Origin: Nonomuraea deserti
GTDB taxonomy: Bacteria; Actinomycetota; Actinomycetes; Streptosporangiales; Streptosporangiaceae
DNA length: 43,922 nt
Direction of reading: 5' to 3'
Assembly: GCF_004348685.1 (NCBI RefSeq)
Contig: NZ_SMKO01000069.1
Span: forward strand, 1-43,922
The translations under genes and the position numbers were made by a program. The notes beneath the pieces are model-generated. The model made no database searches. It saw only the letters and a program-made list of their open reading frames with translations, and had not been told where the DNA came from. Below are positions 26,221-35,137 of the stretch, one piece after another (position 1 is the first letter of the stretch; every line of letters begins with the position of its first letter).

Positions 26221-26414
26221 CCCGCGCGATCGTGAGATCAGTGTCCGGCCGATCACACGGAGGTCGCTGTGCCGCCTTCCAGACCGTCGCGATTCGCGGA
26301 AGCCGCGAACTCGCGACGGTCTGCCGTGGATGCCGGCTCTGCCGTCCGAACCTCTGCTGTCCGGGAACGCCTTCCGACCGGGCCCGGACGCCGCGGATCC
26401 GGGATGATGACCAG

Positions 26415-26880
26415 GTGAAGTGCCCCGAATGCCGTCTGATCGGTCGGGGGCGGCCGATCCGGCTGACCGCCGACCGACTGAGGACGTTGCCGGGCGCTCC
26501 GGCCACGTCCGCGGGCAGGACGGTGTCCATGGATCGGCGGGCCGAGATGTGTGGTCCGCCGACAGCCGCAGGAGCCTGCAGAACTGCGCCGCGCGGCTGC
26601 GCGGCGCCCTCGGCAGCCGATGGATAGAGACGAGGCCCGGCGGATACCTGCTGCGGGTGGGCGCCGACGACGTGGACGTCCTGCGCTTCGGATGCATCCT
26701 CGACCGGGCCGCGCGCCCAGGACCCCGAGCTGGCGCGAACTGCTCGACGAGGGCCGGCGCTGTCAAGGGGCGCGCCGTTCGAGGACATCGCCTCTGCCCG
26801 CTCCGTCGCCGACCTGCTCGTGGAGCGGCCCGCCGTCTCGCTCGCCGCGAGCACGCCGCCGGGCCCGCGGGTGGGCCCGC
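26415..26880 (+). pseudogene. SARP regulator remnant with multiple frameshifts
   Basis: Starting near GTG 26415, the plus strand reads G-R-P-I-R-L-T-A-D-R-L-R-T and S-A-G-R-T-V-S-M-D-R-R-A-E-M in one frame. It then continues in another: V-W-S-A-D-S-R-R-S-L-Q-N-C-A-A-R-L-R-G-A-L-G, then E-T-R-P-G-G-Y-L-L-R-V. A further shift gives R-G-A-P-F-E-D-I-A-S-A-R. In order these match the winged helix and the start of the BTAD of SARP regulators. At least two frameshifts are needed and the rest of the gene is absent. Confidence 0.65.
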
Positions 26881-26888
26881 GGGGCGCG

Positions 26889-27278
26889 TCAGCCGGAACC
26901 GTGCGCGGTACGGCAGGACACGCAGGCGTGCTTGAAACTCCTCGCGCCGAACCCGATGTTGGCCTGGCTGCCGTGATTGACGGCCCTGACCGACCCGGCC
27001 GTGCAGTTCGTGGTCGAGTAGAAGTAGCCCTCGATACTGCGCTTGTTGATGTACGACCAGTAGGAGGTGCTCAACGTCTGGCAGGTGCCGCTCGGCGCGG
27101 GGGTGATCTGAAACGCGGTGCAGCAGTAGTCGGCCTGCCGGTAGATGCAGAACGTACCGGAAGCGCAGGCGGCGCCGGCGGCCGCGGTGCCGCCGCCGGA
27201 CACCGTCGCGGCAAGGAAGGCCAGCACCCCGGAGGCGATCGCTATGGCTCTGCTTCGTCGCGGGTTTCGTGCTCTCAT
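26889..27278 (-). CDS. Secreted Cys-rich protein, peptidase inhibitor I36-like
   Basis: A 129-residue secreted protein with GAGGAG 9 bases before ATG 27278. After a basic N-terminus (M-R-A-R-N-P-R-R) there is an Ala-rich signal segment ending near A-A-A-G-A. The mature part has eight cysteines. Its opening, G-T-F-C-I-Y-R-Q-A-D-Y-C-C, fits the F-C-x-Y-x-x-x-x-Y pattern of I36/gamma-crystallin-type secreted proteins such as Streptomyces metalloproteinase inhibitor. Aromatic strands (S-Y-W-S-Y-I-N-K-R-S-I-E-G-Y-F-Y) follow. A protease inhibitor or wall-associated structural role is possible; the extra cysteines are unusual for I36. It is co-directional with the Cys-rich gene at 27424-27792, with a 145-base gap. 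Confidence 0.75.
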   Translation of the reverse strand: MRARNPRRSRAIAIASGVLAFLAATVSGGGTAAAGAACASGTFCIYRQADYCCTAFQITPAPSGTCQTLSTSYWSYINKRSIEGYFYSTTNCTAGSVRAVNHGSQANIGFGARSFKHACVSCRTAHGSG

Positions 27279-27423
27279 GTCGATGGCTCCTCGCGAGGGT
27301 GGATGACGGACGGATCCGTCAGGGGGCGGATCGCTGATCAGTCAGGACCCGGCCGTGCTCAGAACTGCATCCTGTGCTCTCACCGCGGGCGGGGCATGCC
27401 GGGCAGCGGCGTGCCCCCGCCGG

Positions 27424-27792
27424 TCACATGACGCGGGCCGCTTCGTCGCCGCGGCAGGCCACGCAGTAGCGCAACAGATCCACCCGGGTGATCGTGCCGG
27501 CCGGGTTATACCGCTTCTTGCAGTAGGCGCGCCAGTGGCCGGTGGCCTCCAGCCGGGCGCCCGCCGTCTGGCACTTGCCGCACGCATCCGGGTTGTAATA
27601 GGAGGAGTCGAAATAGTATCCACCGCTGTAGGGACCGTCTCCGCAGGCGACCGCGAGAGCCGCGGCCACGCGAGCCTGACCGGCTCCGGCGCTCGCGGCC
27701 CCGCTCGTCAGCACCGAGACGGCCGCGCCCAGCATGGCGGCCGTGCCCAGCAGGACGCTTGCTCTCTTCCATCCCGTCCGGGGAAAGACCAT
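27424..27792 (-). CDS. Secreted Cys- and Tyr-rich small protein
   Basis: A 122-residue secreted protein. AAGGAGG lies 6 bases before ATG 27792, which decides the start over the frame opening at 27855. The signal peptide (M-V-F-P-R-T-G-W-K-R-A-S-V-L-L) ends near A-S-A. The mature part has six cysteines in A-C-G, A-C-G-K-C, Y-C-K-K and Y-C-V-A-C contexts, plus a Gly/Tyr-rich patch (G-P-Y-S-G-G-Y-Y-F-D-S-S-Y-Y). No known family is recognised. It resembles the neighbouring 129-residue protein in size, export and C-terminal C-V-x-C motif (C-V-S-C there, C-V-A-C here), so the two may be diverged relatives or partners. Confidence 0.75.
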   Translation of the reverse strand: MVFPRTGWKRASVLLGTAAMLGAAVSVLTSGAASAGAGQARVAAALAVACGDGPYSGGYYFDSSYYNPDACGKCQTAGARLEATGHWRAYCKKRYNPAGTITRVDLLRYCVACRGDEAARVM

Positions 27793-28202
27793 GTCGCCTC
27801 CTTGTGATTGAGTACCGATTATCAGGACGGGCACACGGGATAAACAGGACGACAAGGGGACATATAGCGGACTTAAGTCGTCGGCGCACCGGTGGCGAGG
27901 CGGCGCCGCCGGACGGCCGGCTCGCGAACCTCGATCGCTTCAGTCGCTTCGTTCTTTTCGACATCCTCATGATTCGCAGCCGACCCGCTCAGAACGGGGT
28001 AAGTGACGCTGCGCCTCATTCCGCCAAGATCACCGCAGGTGGCATGACCAACCCGTTCCACCTTGAAGGACTTTTGAGAGCTTCGACCCTGCGCGGAGTG
28101 AAGCGGGAGTGAAACCGGCACTGACTAGGTTTCCGGCCTCCGTCAAAACCCATCACTCCCGGGCGAGGCCGCGACCGCCGCGTCCTCTCGTTCGAGAAAC
28201 CG
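27793..28202. other. Divergent intergenic region
   Basis: About 410 bases between the Cys-rich secreted gene (minus) and the M28 peptidase gene (plus). It is less GC-rich than the genes, as expected for promoters in both directions. I see no gene and no repeat that I can support. Confidence 0.4.
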
Positions 28203-28223
28203 ATGATCCCTCAGGAGGGACAG

Positions 28224-29765
28224 TTGCCCCGATTCTCTAGGTTTGTGGCGGCCTTTCTGACGCCGATGCTGGCGGCCGCGGCGGCCATGGGCGCCGCACC
28301 GCCACCTGCCTCGGCCGCCGCCGACGCCGCCGCGGACGTCGACACCGGCGCACTCCGCAGCGCCATCACCCTCGACGGGGTCACCCGGCACGCGCGCGCC
28401 CTGCAGCGGATCGCGAGCGCCAACGGCAACACCCGGGCCTCCGGCACGCCGGGCTACGACGCGTCGGCGGCCTACGTCAAGAAGGCCCTGGCGGACGCCG
28501 GCTACCAGGTGACCGAGCAGAGCTTCACCTTCCCGTTCTACCGCGAGCTCGCGCCCGCCACGCTGGCCCAGACGTCGCCGAACCAGGTCACCTACGAGAC
28601 GCTGGCGATGGACTTCTCCGACAGCGGCGACGTCACCGGCCAGGTCGTCCCCACCAACGACGTCCAGGTGCCGCCCGGCGCCCAGCCGAACTCCTCGACC
28701 TCGGGCTGCGAGCCCGGGGACTTCACGCCGGCCGGCGCCGAGCCGCGGATCGTGCTGATCCAGCGCGGCACCTGCTCCTACGCCGTGAAGGTCGCCAACG
28801 CCGAGGCGGCCGGCTACGACGCGGTGGTCATCTTCAACGAGGGCCAGGAGGGCCGCCAGGCGCTCGTGCCGGGCAGCCTGTTCACCCCGGCGCACGTCCC
28901 CGTCGTGCTGCTCAGCTACGCCGACGGGGCGGCGCTGCACGCCTCGGCGCAGGCCGGGCCGACCGAGCTGAGCGTAATCACCAGGACGGAGATCCGGCCC
29001 GACGCGGTGACGTCGAACATCATCGCCGACTCGCCGGGCGGCGACCCCGGCAACGTGCTCGTCGTCGGCGCGCACCTGGACTCGGTCACCGGCGGGCCCG
29101 GCGTCAACGACAACGGCTCCGGGGTCGCGGCGCTCGTCGAGATCGCGCGGCAGATGGCGGCCCTGAAGATCACGCCGCGGCAGAAGGTGCGGTTCACGTT
29201 CTGGGGGGCCGAGGAGTTCGGCAGCCTGGGCTCGCAGCACTACGTGGACAACCTGACCGACGCCCAGCTCGGCGCGATCGCGGCCAACCTGAACTTCGAC
29301 ATGATCGGCTCGCCGAACTTCGCCCGGTTCGTCTACGACGGGGACGGCTCCGAGTTCGGCGTGCCGGGCCCGGAGGGGTCGGGCGAGCTGGAGCGCGTCT
29401 TCACCTCCTACTTCGAGGGGCGCGGCCTTCCGCTGGCGCCGACCGTCTTCGACTTCCGCTCCGACTACGTGCCCTTCTTCGACGCGGGCATCCCGACGGG
29501 CGGCCTGTTCAGCGGCTCGGAGGGCATCAAGACCGCGGCCGAGGCGGCGCTGTTCGGCGGTGTCGCGGGGCAGCCGTACGACCCGTGCTACCACAAGGCG
29601 TGCGACACGATCACCAATGTCAACAACACGGTGATCCTGGAGCTCACGCACGGCGCCGCGCACGCCGTCCTGACCAGCGCCCTCTCCCAGAACCTGGCAC
29701 CCGCGCAGGCCGACCGGGCCGTCCCGCGCAAGGTCGCCAGGCCCCTCCGTCCGGCCGAGGGGTGA
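28224..29765 (+). CDS. Secreted M28-family aminopeptidase with PA domain
   Basis: About 513 residues, secreted. TTG 28224 is preferred because AGGAGGG ends just before it; that SD lies inside the longer frame that begins at ATG 28203 (520 residues). The signal peptide (P-R-F-S-R-F-V-A-A-F-L-T-P-M-L) is cleaved after A-S-A. A PA (protease-associated) domain spans about 150-250 (V-L-I-Q-R-G-T-C-S-Y-A-V-K). The M28 catalytic domain follows with zinc-binding and catalytic motifs in order: G-A-H-L-D-S, G-V-N-D-N-G-S-G, W-G-A-E-E-F-G, N-F-D-M-I-G and C-Y-H-K-A-C-D. All five are intact. Streptomyces-type aminopeptidases of this family release N-terminal residues outside the cell and can be helped by calcium. 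A strong terminator follows. Role: nutrient peptide hydrolysis; processing of the window's own peptide is possible but unsupported. Confidence 0.92.
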   Translation: MPRFSRFVAAFLTPMLAAAAAMGAAPPPASAAADAAADVDTGALRSAITLDGVTRHARALQRIASANGNTRASGTPGYDASAAYVKKALADAGYQVTEQSFTFPFYRELAPATLAQTSPNQVTYETLAMDFSDSGDVTGQVVPTNDVQVPPGAQPNSSTSGCEPGDFTPAGAEPRIVLIQRGTCSYAVKVANAEAAGYDAVVIFNEGQEGRQALVPGSLFTPAHVPVVLLSYADGAALHASAQAGPTELSVITRTEIRPDAVTSNIIADSPGGDPGNVLVVGAHLDSVTGGPGVNDNGSGVAALVEIARQMAALKITPRQKVRFTFWGAEEFGSLGSQHYVDNLTDAQLGAIAANLNFDMIGSPNFARFVYDGDGSEFGVPGPEGSGELERVFTSYFEGRGLPLAPTVFDFRSDYVPFFDAGIPTGGLFSGSEGIKTAAEAALFGGVAGQPYDPCYHKACDTITNVNNTVILELTHGAAHAVLTSALSQNLAPAQADRAVPRKVARPLRPAEG

Positions 29766-29783
29766 GGGTGGCCGGATAGAGCC

Positions 29784-29823
29784 GGAGCGAGGCGGGCTGC
29801 CGGCCCCGCACCCGCCTCGCTCC
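29784..29823. terminator. Hairpin terminator between convergent genes
   Basis: GGAGCGAGGCGGG (29784-29796) pairs perfectly with CCCGCCTCGCTCC (29811-29823) around a 14-base loop, 18 bases after the M28 stop. It lies between the convergent M28 and FMN reductase genes and can act in both directions. Confidence 0.75.
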
Positions 29824-29919
29824 ACTTCGTCCGGAGCGGCGCCTTCTCGGACAGGCCCGCACGACTCGTCAACGGGACCTGCGCGCCGCCCCACGCTCCG
29901 TCATCTCCCTGCCGGGAGA

Positions 29920-30495
29920 TCACTCGACCGGGGCCTGGCGTTCGCGCAGCGTACGCAGCGCGCCGCCCCAGGCGATCACCTGGTCGAGCATGGTGCCGAC
30001 CGCATCCTCGTGGTGGGCCGCCGGTTCGAAGACACTGAAGTTCTCGAAGTCGCTGAACAGCGACAGCCCGACCTGGGCGCGCACATCGGCGACCTGGAGT
30101 TCGCCCATGATCAGCCGCAGGTGCTCCACCGCGCGGGCACCTCCGTTGACGCCGTAGCCGACGAATCCGGCCGCCTTGTTGTGCCACTCGCCGTAGAGGA
30201 AGTCGATGGCGTTCTTCAACGCGCCGGAGGTCGAGTGGTTGTACTCCGGCGTCACGAACACGTACGCGTCGAAGGAGGCGATCTTCGCGGCCCAGGCGCG
30301 GGTGTGGGGCAGGTCGTATCGACCCATCGACGCCGGCAGCACCTCATCCAGCAGCGGCAGGTCGAAGTCCTTGAGGTCCACCAGCTCGAACTCGGCGTCA
30401 CCGCGTTTGATCGCCAGGTCGCGGACCCAACGAGCCACGGCCTCCCCATTGCGTCCGGGGCGGGTGCTGCCGATGATGATCGCTACTTTGATCAT
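29920..30495 (-). CDS. NADPH-dependent FMN reductase
   Basis: A 191-residue flavodoxin-like reductase. ATG 30495 follows AAGGAG; a GTG two codons earlier is possible. The FMN phosphate loop G-S-T-R-P-G-R-N-G-E lies at the N-terminus. The P-E-Y-N-H-S-T-S-G-A-L-K-N-A-I-D motif of the NADPH:FMN reductase family (azoreductase/ChrR type) is present, and G-Y-G-V-N-G-G-A-R-A-V-E follows. It reduces flavins or quinone-like xenobiotics with two electrons in the cytoplasm. It lies 83 bases downstream of the MFS-ABC exporter gene on the same strand and probably shares the MarR-controlled promoter, forming a detoxification unit. Confidence 0.9.
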   Translation of the reverse strand: MIKVAIIIGSTRPGRNGEAVARWVRDLAIKRGDAEFELVDLKDFDLPLLDEVLPASMGRYDLPHTRAWAAKIASFDAYVFVTPEYNHSTSGALKNAIDFLYGEWHNKAAGFVGYGVNGGARAVEHLRLIMGELQVADVRAQVGLSLFSDFENFSVFEPAAHHEDAVGTMLDQVIAWGGALRTLRERQAPVE

Positions 30496-30578
30496 GATCA
30501 CTCTCCTTTTCAGGGTGGATGGCTGGACTTCGCGGCCGAAAGCCGCGCATGGTGCTGATGCGGGTGGGACGGGCGAGG

Positions 30579-33500
30579 TCAGGCGGCGAGTGCCGGGTGC
30601 GCGCCCCTGCGTGTAAGGGCCGCGTACCGGCCGTCCAGGGCGAGCAGTTCGTCGTGGGTGCCGCGCTCGGCGATGCGGCCGCCGGCGAGGACCACGATCT
30701 GGTCGGCGCTTGCGACGGTCGACATCCGGTGGGCGATGGTGATGGTGGTCCGTCCGGCCGACAACGCCGTGAGAGCTTGCTGAATGGCGTGTTCGGTTTC
30801 GGTGTCCAGGGCGCTGGTGGCCTCGTCCAGGACGAGGATGGGCGGGTTACGCAGGACGGCGCGGGCGATGGCCAGGCGTTGTTTCTCGCCGCCGGAGAAG
30901 CGGTGGCCGCGTTCGCCGACGAGGGTGTCGTAGCCGTTGGGGAGGGCGGTGATGTGGTCGTGGATCTGGGCGAGCTCGGCGGCCCTGACGAGTTCGTCGT
31001 CGGTGGCGTCCGGTCTGGCGAAGCGCAGGTTGTCGGCCACGGACGCGTGCAGCAGGCAGGGCTCTTGGGAGACGACGCCGACCGCGGCTGCCAAGGTGTC
31101 GAAGCCGAGGTCGCGGACGTCGACACCGTCGATGCGCACGCTGCCCCCGGTGACGTCGTACAGGCGTGGCACGAGGTAGCCGAGGGTGGTCTTGCCGGAG
31201 CCGCTCTCGCCGACGACAGCCAGGCTGCTGCCTGGGGACGGTCAGGTCGATGCCGGTGAGCGTGGGCCGGCCGGGGTCGTAGGCGAAGGTGACGCCGGTG
31301 AAGGTGATCTCGCCGCGGACGCGGGGCAGGGATGCCGGGCGGACGGGTTCGGCGATGTCGATGGGCAGGTCGAGGTAGTCGAAGACGCGGCCGAACAGGG
31401 CCAGCGAGCTTTGCATGCTGACTCCGGTGGTCAGGAGCGACAGCATGGGCCGGAACAGGGCCTGTTGCAGGGTGGCGAAGGCGACCAGCGTGCCCAGGGT
31501 GGTGGCCGGGATGCCGAGCGCGCTGGTGGCGCCGGCGTAGAAGTAGATCAGAGCAGGCAGCGCGGTCATCACGATCTGGATGCCCGCCATGCGCCAGCGG
31601 CCGGTCATGCTGGAGCTGACTTCGAGCTTGGCCAGGACGGCCGATTGGGCGGTGAAGGTGTCGGTGAGCGCATGGGCCTGACCCATGGTGCGGCCGAGCA
31701 GGATGCCGCTGATGGACAGGGCTTCCTGTACGTCGGCGGACATGGTGGCGAGCTGGTTCTGGCGGCGCGTGGTGATGTCCTTGCGTTCGGCGCCCACCCG
31801 CCTGCTGATCAGGACGAAGACAGGCAGCAGGAGCAGCGAGACGATGGTCAGTCGCCAGTCCAGGGCGATCATCGCGATCATGGTGGCCACGACGGCGGTG
31901 AGGTTGGACACCAACGAGGTCGCGGTCGAGGTGACGGTGGCCTGCATGCCGCCGATGTCGCCGGCGATGCGGGACTGGATCTCCCCTGTGCGGGTGCGGG
32001 TGTAGAAGGCCGGCGACATGCGCTGCAGCCGGGCGTAGACGGCTGAGCGCAGCCCGTGCATGACACTCTGGCCGACGCGGGTGGACAGGTACGTTTGCGC
32101 GACGTTGAAGACGCTGGTGGAGACGGACACGGCAACCATGCCGGCGGCCAGAAGGCTGAGCAAGCCGAGGCGCTGCTGCGGGATGGCCACGTCCAGTATT
32201 TCCCGCAGCAGGAACGGCGAGGCCACCGACACCAGGGAGGACAGTCCGACCAGCAGCGCGACCACGCTGAGTGTGGCCCGGTGCGGGCGAAACAGCCGCA
32301 GGACGCGGCTCAGGGGCACTGCGGGACGAGACGTGCGGCTGTCCGGCCGGGTGCTGAGGAGGATCAGCACGCCCAGTGCGCCGACCGCCAGGATGCCCGA
32401 CGCCCAGGCGGTGGCGGTGGCGTAGCCGTGCACCGTCGCCGCCAGACGCCCGCCGTACGGGTGAGCGGCGGTGGCGGTGGCGGCGATGGTGCTCATCAGC
32501 GCGAGACCGATCGAGGCGCCGACCTGTTCGGAGGCGTTGAAGAGCGCGCTGGCGACACCGGTCTCGCGATCGGCGACCTGGAAGGTGGAGAGGTTCGCGG
32601 CCACCGGTGAGATCAGGCCGAGCCCGGCCCCGAACAACACCAGCGCGGGGAGCACGTGGACGGCGTAGCCGCCGGCGACGTCGAGCCGGGCGAGCCAGGC
32701 CATGCCCGCCGCGGCGAGAGCCAGCCCGGCGCCCAGGAGCAGGGCGGGCCGTAGCAGGATCGTCAGCCGCCCGGCCAGCGTGGAAGCGATCAGCACGGTG
32801 CCCGCGAAGGGCAGGAACGCCAGGCCGGTCTGCAGCGCGCTGTAGCCGGCGATGGATTGCAGGTAGAACGACACGAGCAGGAACATCCCGAACATGCCGA
32901 TCATGACCACGACGAACGCCAGGTAGGCACCGCCACGGATGCGGTGGGCCACGATGCGCGGGGGCAGCAGGGGGTCCGGGGAGCGTGCTTCGACCGCCAC
33001 GAAGGCCACCCCGAGGACGAGACCGGCGGCGAGAGTGGCAATGGTCAGCGGGGCGGACCAGCCGTTGGTGGCGACCGCGCTGAGCCCGTATGCCAGCATC
33101 GCGAGCGCGGTCGTGGCCAGTACCGCGCCGAGCGGGTTCAGCCGCGGACGCTCGCTGCCGCGGCTGTCGGTCAGGACCCGGGCGGCACCGACCGCGGCGA
33201 GCAAGGCGAGGGGGACGTTGATGTACATCACCCAGTGCCAGCTCAGATACTCCGTCAGCAGCCCGCCGAGCACCAGCCCGAGGCCGGAGCCGCCGCCCAT
33301 CACCATGCCGAACACCGAGAACGCCCGGCCCCGTTCGCGCGGGTCAGGGAATGTGGCGGCGACCAGCGACAATGCGGAGGGTGCCAGCAGCGCGCCGAAC
33401 GCGCCCTGACCGGCGCGGGCCGTCACCAGCACGGCCAGGTTCTCGGCCAAGCCGCCGACGGCCGAAGCGAGGGCGAAGCCCGCCAGGGCAATGAGAAACG

Positions 33501-33750
33501 CCCGTTTGCGACCGATGCGGTCGGCGACACGGCCGCCGACCAGGAGCAGCCCGGCGAAGGCCAGCGTGTAGGCAGTGATCACCCAGTGTTGATCGGCGGC
33601 ACGCAGGGTGAGCGTCCGGCTGATCGAAGGCAGCGCGACGTTCACGATCGTGACGTCGAAGACCACCATCAGTTGTCCTGACGCGATCACCGTCAGGGCC
33701 CACCAGCGCCTGCGTGCCGGCTCTGGCCGGGAAGCGGTGGATGAAGACAT
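30579..33750 (-). CDS. MFS-ABC exporter fusion protein, one frameshift
   Basis: An unusual single reading unit of about 1,056 residues if one base is corrected. Residues 1-462 are a DHA2-type 14-TM MFS drug exporter (F-D-V-T-I-V-N-V-A-L-P; motif A G-G-R-V-A-D-R-I-G-R-K-R at 72-83). A short linker leads to an ABC exporter half-transporter: six-TM domain about 480-790 and nucleotide-binding domain about 800-1056. That domain has Walker A G-E-S-G-S-G-K-T-T, Q-loop S-Q-E-P, signature F-S-G-G-E-K-Q-R, Walker B I-L-V-L-D-E-A-T-S-A-L-D and H-loop A-H-R. The first frame runs from ATG 33750 (AAGGAGG before it) to a stop at 30847. The Walker A segment is in the next frame because of one extra base in a four-C run (31234-31237 on plus). 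Removing it gives a seamless T-V-P-G-S-S-L-A-V-V. All ABC motifs are otherwise intact, so a sequencing error or a very recent mutation is likely. A divergent MarR gene probably regulates it. Confidence 0.85.
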
Positions 33751-33772
33751 GAGATCCTCCTTTCCGCTGAGT

Positions 33773-33814
33773 TATCAGCTTTACTGATATAGAGCAGTAT
33801 CAGTAAAGCTGATA
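33773..33814. promoter_or_regulatory. Two mirrored MarR-type operator palindromes
   Basis: TATCAGCTTTACTGATA (33773-33789) and TATCAGTAAAGCTGATA (33798-33814) are exact reverse complements of each other. Each is itself an inverted repeat TATCAG-N5-CTGATA. Their centres are 25 bases apart. They fill the gap between the exporter and MarR genes; the second ends two bases before the MarR GTG. This is the expected layout for MarR autoregulation and repression of the exporter. Confidence 0.85.
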
Positions 33815-33816
33815 CA

Positions 33817-34257
33817 GTGTCAAGGGTGGACCAACCGCTCAGTCACCTGCTCCGCGCCTCCAACGCTCTTCGGGCCGCGCTCCGGCACAGCCTCGCCGAC
33901 CTGGACCTCACTCCCGTGCAGAACACGGTGCTGCACCGGATCGCCGGCACCCCCGGCAGTTCCTCGGCCGAGCTGGCGCGCTACACGCACGTCGCTGCCC
34001 AGACCATGCACAAGCTCATCGCCGAGCTACAGCAGCGAGACCTGCTGGAACTGCGCCCGAGGCCCGGTCACGGCCGCATCCTGGACGCCCACCTGACCGG
34101 CAAAGGGCGGCAACTCCTCAAGGAAGCGGACGTCAAGGCCCGGGCCATCGAAGATCGCATGGTCGCGGGGCTCGACGAACCGCAACGCCGCCGGCTCGTA
34201 GAACTACTCGAGCACTGCACCCAAGCCCTCGACACGCCGTACGACGACCAGCGATAG
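33817..34257 (+). CDS. MarR-family transcriptional regulator
   Basis: A 146-residue winged-helix repressor. GTG 33817 (or GTG 33826) lacks an SD and directly follows an operator, so the mRNA may be leaderless. The N-terminal dimer helix (L-S-H-L-L-R-A-S-N-A-L-R) is followed by the HTH S-S-A-E-L-A-R-Y-T-H-V-A-A-Q-T-M-H-K-L. The wing R-P-R-P-G-H-G-R-I-L-D-A-H-L-T carries the usual basic residues and D-x-R-like turn. No cysteine sensor is seen, so it probably responds to a small aromatic or drug ligand. It is divergent from the MFS-ABC fusion gene, with two palindromes between them. Confidence 0.92.
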   Translation: MSRVDQPLSHLLRASNALRAALRHSLADLDLTPVQNTVLHRIAGTPGSSSAELARYTHVAAQTMHKLIAELQQRDLLELRPRPGHGRILDAHLTGKGRQLLKEADVKARAIEDRMVAGLDEPQRRRLVELLEHCTQALDTPYDDQR

Positions 34258-34690
34258 CCATGCCGGGAGAGCTCACCCCTCGCTCCCGCACCTGTCGGGC
34301 CACCCCGCGCCCGAGCGGTCCAAAACCGGGACGACCTCACCGTCGTCCCGGCGACGCGGCCGACCGCGCCCAGCGGATCGACGCCCCTCGTTCGGCGGCT
34401 GCGCGAGGACCCCGGCGACCGCGCCGAATTCACGCCGTCGCCGCAGACCCGAAATTCATCGAGTACGCCAGGTGGAAGAGGAGAAGCTCGTGGACACGTA
34501 CGCACGGTTTGCTGGGCCGGCGGTCGTCGGCCACCGAATGGCGACGATGCGGGGCATCAGCCGGGCTTTTGCCGGACATATTGCATTCAGCATGTCCGCT
34601 CTTCTTCAGCGAGTTGACAGGCGCCACCCCGAAATCAATACTCCCTCGTAATCATGACGCGTCCGCACCGAGTTCGCCGGGAGGCCCATC
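34258..34690 (+). other. Intergenic region with a weak 53-codon frame
   Basis: About 430 bases with no recognised gene. A frame from GTG 34490 to TAA 34651 (V-D-T-Y-A-R-F-A-G-P) has AGGAG 8 bases before it, but its third-position GC (about 66%) is too low for this genome, so I do not call it a gene. The AT-richer second half may hold the promoter of the gene at 34691. Confidence 0.4.
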
Positions 34691-35137
34691 GTGACCACGT
34701 CGTCAACCGTGCGCGAAGCGCGTGAGACGCTCGTCCGCACCCATTTCGAGTCCGAGGCCGCTCAGGAATTCGACGTCACCATGACGACGATGGCCCACCC
34801 TCGTTACGAGCTCATCCCCACCGGCGAGGTCTTCGAGGGCGAGGAGCAGGTGCGGGGTTATTACCACAGGACGAGGACCGCCTTTCCGAACCAGCGTCAC
34901 GACAATGTCCGCCTGCACCATTCCGACACCGCGGTGATCGCGGAGTTCGACCTGCTCGGCACCCACCTGGGCGAGCTGTACGGCATCCCGCCCACCGGCC
35001 GGAGCTTCCGCTGCCCGGTGGTGGCGTTCTTCTTCTTCGACGGGCCTGAGGGCGACAAGATCATCTGTGAGCGGATCTACTTCGACGCCGCCACCATCAC
35101 CGGTCAGCTCGGCATCAGCCCGAACCCGGCAGGGTAA
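34691..35137 (+). CDS. SnoaL-like (NTF2-fold) ester cyclase/hydratase family protein
   Basis: A 148-residue protein with GTG 34691 and GGGAGG 8 bases before it. It has the NTF2-like pattern of SnoaL-type proteins: an N-terminal helix pair (A-R-E-T-L-V-R-T-H-F), P-R-Y-E-L-I-P-T-G-E-V-F-E-G-E-E-Q-V-R-G-Y-Y, F-P-N-Q-R-H, V-I-A-E-F-D-L-L-G-T-H, P-P-T-G-R-S-F and R-C-P-V-V-A-F-F. Late E-R-I-Y-F-D is the usual final strand. Family members are polyketide cyclases, small isomerases or uncharacterised. No polyketide genes are nearby, so the substrate is unknown. It converges on the SDR gene, with a long hairpin between them. Confidence 0.85.
   Translation: MTTSSTVREARETLVRTHFESEAAQEFDVTMTTMAHPRYELIPTGEVFEGEEQVRGYYHRTRTAFPNQRHDNVRLHHSDTAVIAEFDLLGTHLGELYGIPPTGRSFRCPVVAFFFFDGPEGDKIICERIYFDAATITGQLGISPNPAG

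Noticed and set aside
28143..29894. 583-codon minus-strand frame over the M28 peptidase
   Set aside because: Shadow frame; the plus strand has all M28 metal motifs and a signal peptide.
34490..34651. 53-codon frame with AGGAG before a GTG
   Set aside because: Third-position GC about 66%, far below neighbouring genes, and no family resemblance; kept only as a note in the intergenic entry.
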